DNA from: Akkermansiaceae bacterium | GTDB lineage: Bacteria > Verrucomicrobiota > Verrucomicrobiia > Verrucomicrobiales > Akkermansiaceae | Assembly (NCBI GenBank): GCA_024233135.1 | Contig: JACKPZ010000002.1 | Location: 186,001 to 250,000 of the forward strand | Direction of reading: 5' to 3' | Length of the DNA: 64,000 bases | In this document: positions 63,952 to 64,000 of the stretch, piece by piece | Layout of the letters: each line of letters begins with the position of its first letter | How positions within the stretch are numbered: the first letter of the stretch is position 1 | Notes under the pieces: model-generated | Seen by the model: only the letters and a program-made list of their open reading frames with translations | Told to the model about the DNA's origin: nothing | Databases searched by the model: none | Made by a program: the position numbers and the translations under genes

Positions 63952-64000
63952 GTGCGCGGCTCGCCTTTGCTCCGGACCTTCCTGCTGTTGCTCGTCCTCA
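63952..64000 (+). CDS. Possible 5' end of a secreted or membrane protein
   Basis: A GTG at 63952 is followed by in-frame VRGSPLLRTFLLLLVL to the window end, which reads like a signal peptide or membrane helix. It has no stop. No ribosome-binding site is visible. With only 16 codons available, this is a suggestion. Confidence 0.3.
   Translation, partial: MRGSPLLRTFLLLLVL

Overview
The window is high-GC, gene-dense bacterial chromosome and looks like Verrucomicrobiota, probably a Verrucomicrobiaceae-type genome. That is an inference from content: several giant secreted proteins built from autotransporter-associated beta-strand repeats, a PEP-CTERM tail, a Verru_Chthon-cassette-A-like pseudopilin, planctomycete/verrucomicrobial-style cytochrome c and ECF-plus-kinase genes, and pectin and xylan degradation genes. 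I found no rRNA, convincing tRNA or CRISPR array. Most starts have no recognisable Shine-Dalgarno sequence.

Layout. 1-10.5 kb: the 3' part of a secreted PA14/InlB-repeat protein, a rhamnogalacturonan-acetylesterase-like enzyme, and a 1826-residue beta-strand-repeat protein. 10.8-18.2 kb: a same-strand train (reading leftward) of pseudopilin-like Verru_Chthon A, a small secreted protein, an ECF sigma factor and a Ser/Thr kinase. 18.9-23 kb: a flavin-dependent halogenase-like protein and a PEP-CTERM beta-strand protein that is a paralogue of the 5-10 kb giant. 23.1-28.5 kb: a 1784-residue fusion of three LamG-like domains, a sugar-dehydrogenase propeller and a two-CxxCH cytochrome region. 28.5-30.3 kb: a metzincin-like protein translationally coupled to a cadherin-like secreted protein. 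30.4-36.3 kb: a xylan/arabinan locus (xylose isomerase, AraC regulator, GH10 xylanase, GH127 arabinofuranosidase), in which GH127 is split by a frameshift. 36.4-38 kb: two more frame-broken genes (GNAT acetyltransferase, secreted unknown). 38-40.2 kb: small genes (GyrI-like, LURP-one-like, unknowns). 40.2-41.5 kb: a complete ISAs1-family insertion sequence. 41.7-50 kb: agmatine deiminase, nitronate monooxygenase-like protein, cytochrome c/LRR membrane protein, DUF4407 protein and a cation/proton antiporter. 50-57 kb: a 2295-residue beta-strand protein. 57-64 kb: a housekeeping block with mcsA-mcsB-clpC, ilvE, 5-formyl-THF cyclo-ligase and apaG.

How it fits together: the window combines extracellular polysaccharide capture (acetylesterase, xylanase, arabinofuranosidase, lectin-like domains) with intracellular pentose use (xylA under a likely AraC operator). 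Four of the large secreted proteins end in a similar C-terminal module, three of them with a Ca-binding-like DxDxDG motif, while a fifth uses PEP-CTERM. This suggests two alternative surface-sorting tails on related passengers. The protein-quality block carries the arginine-kinase/ClpC pathway known mainly from Firmicutes, with no ctsR in view.
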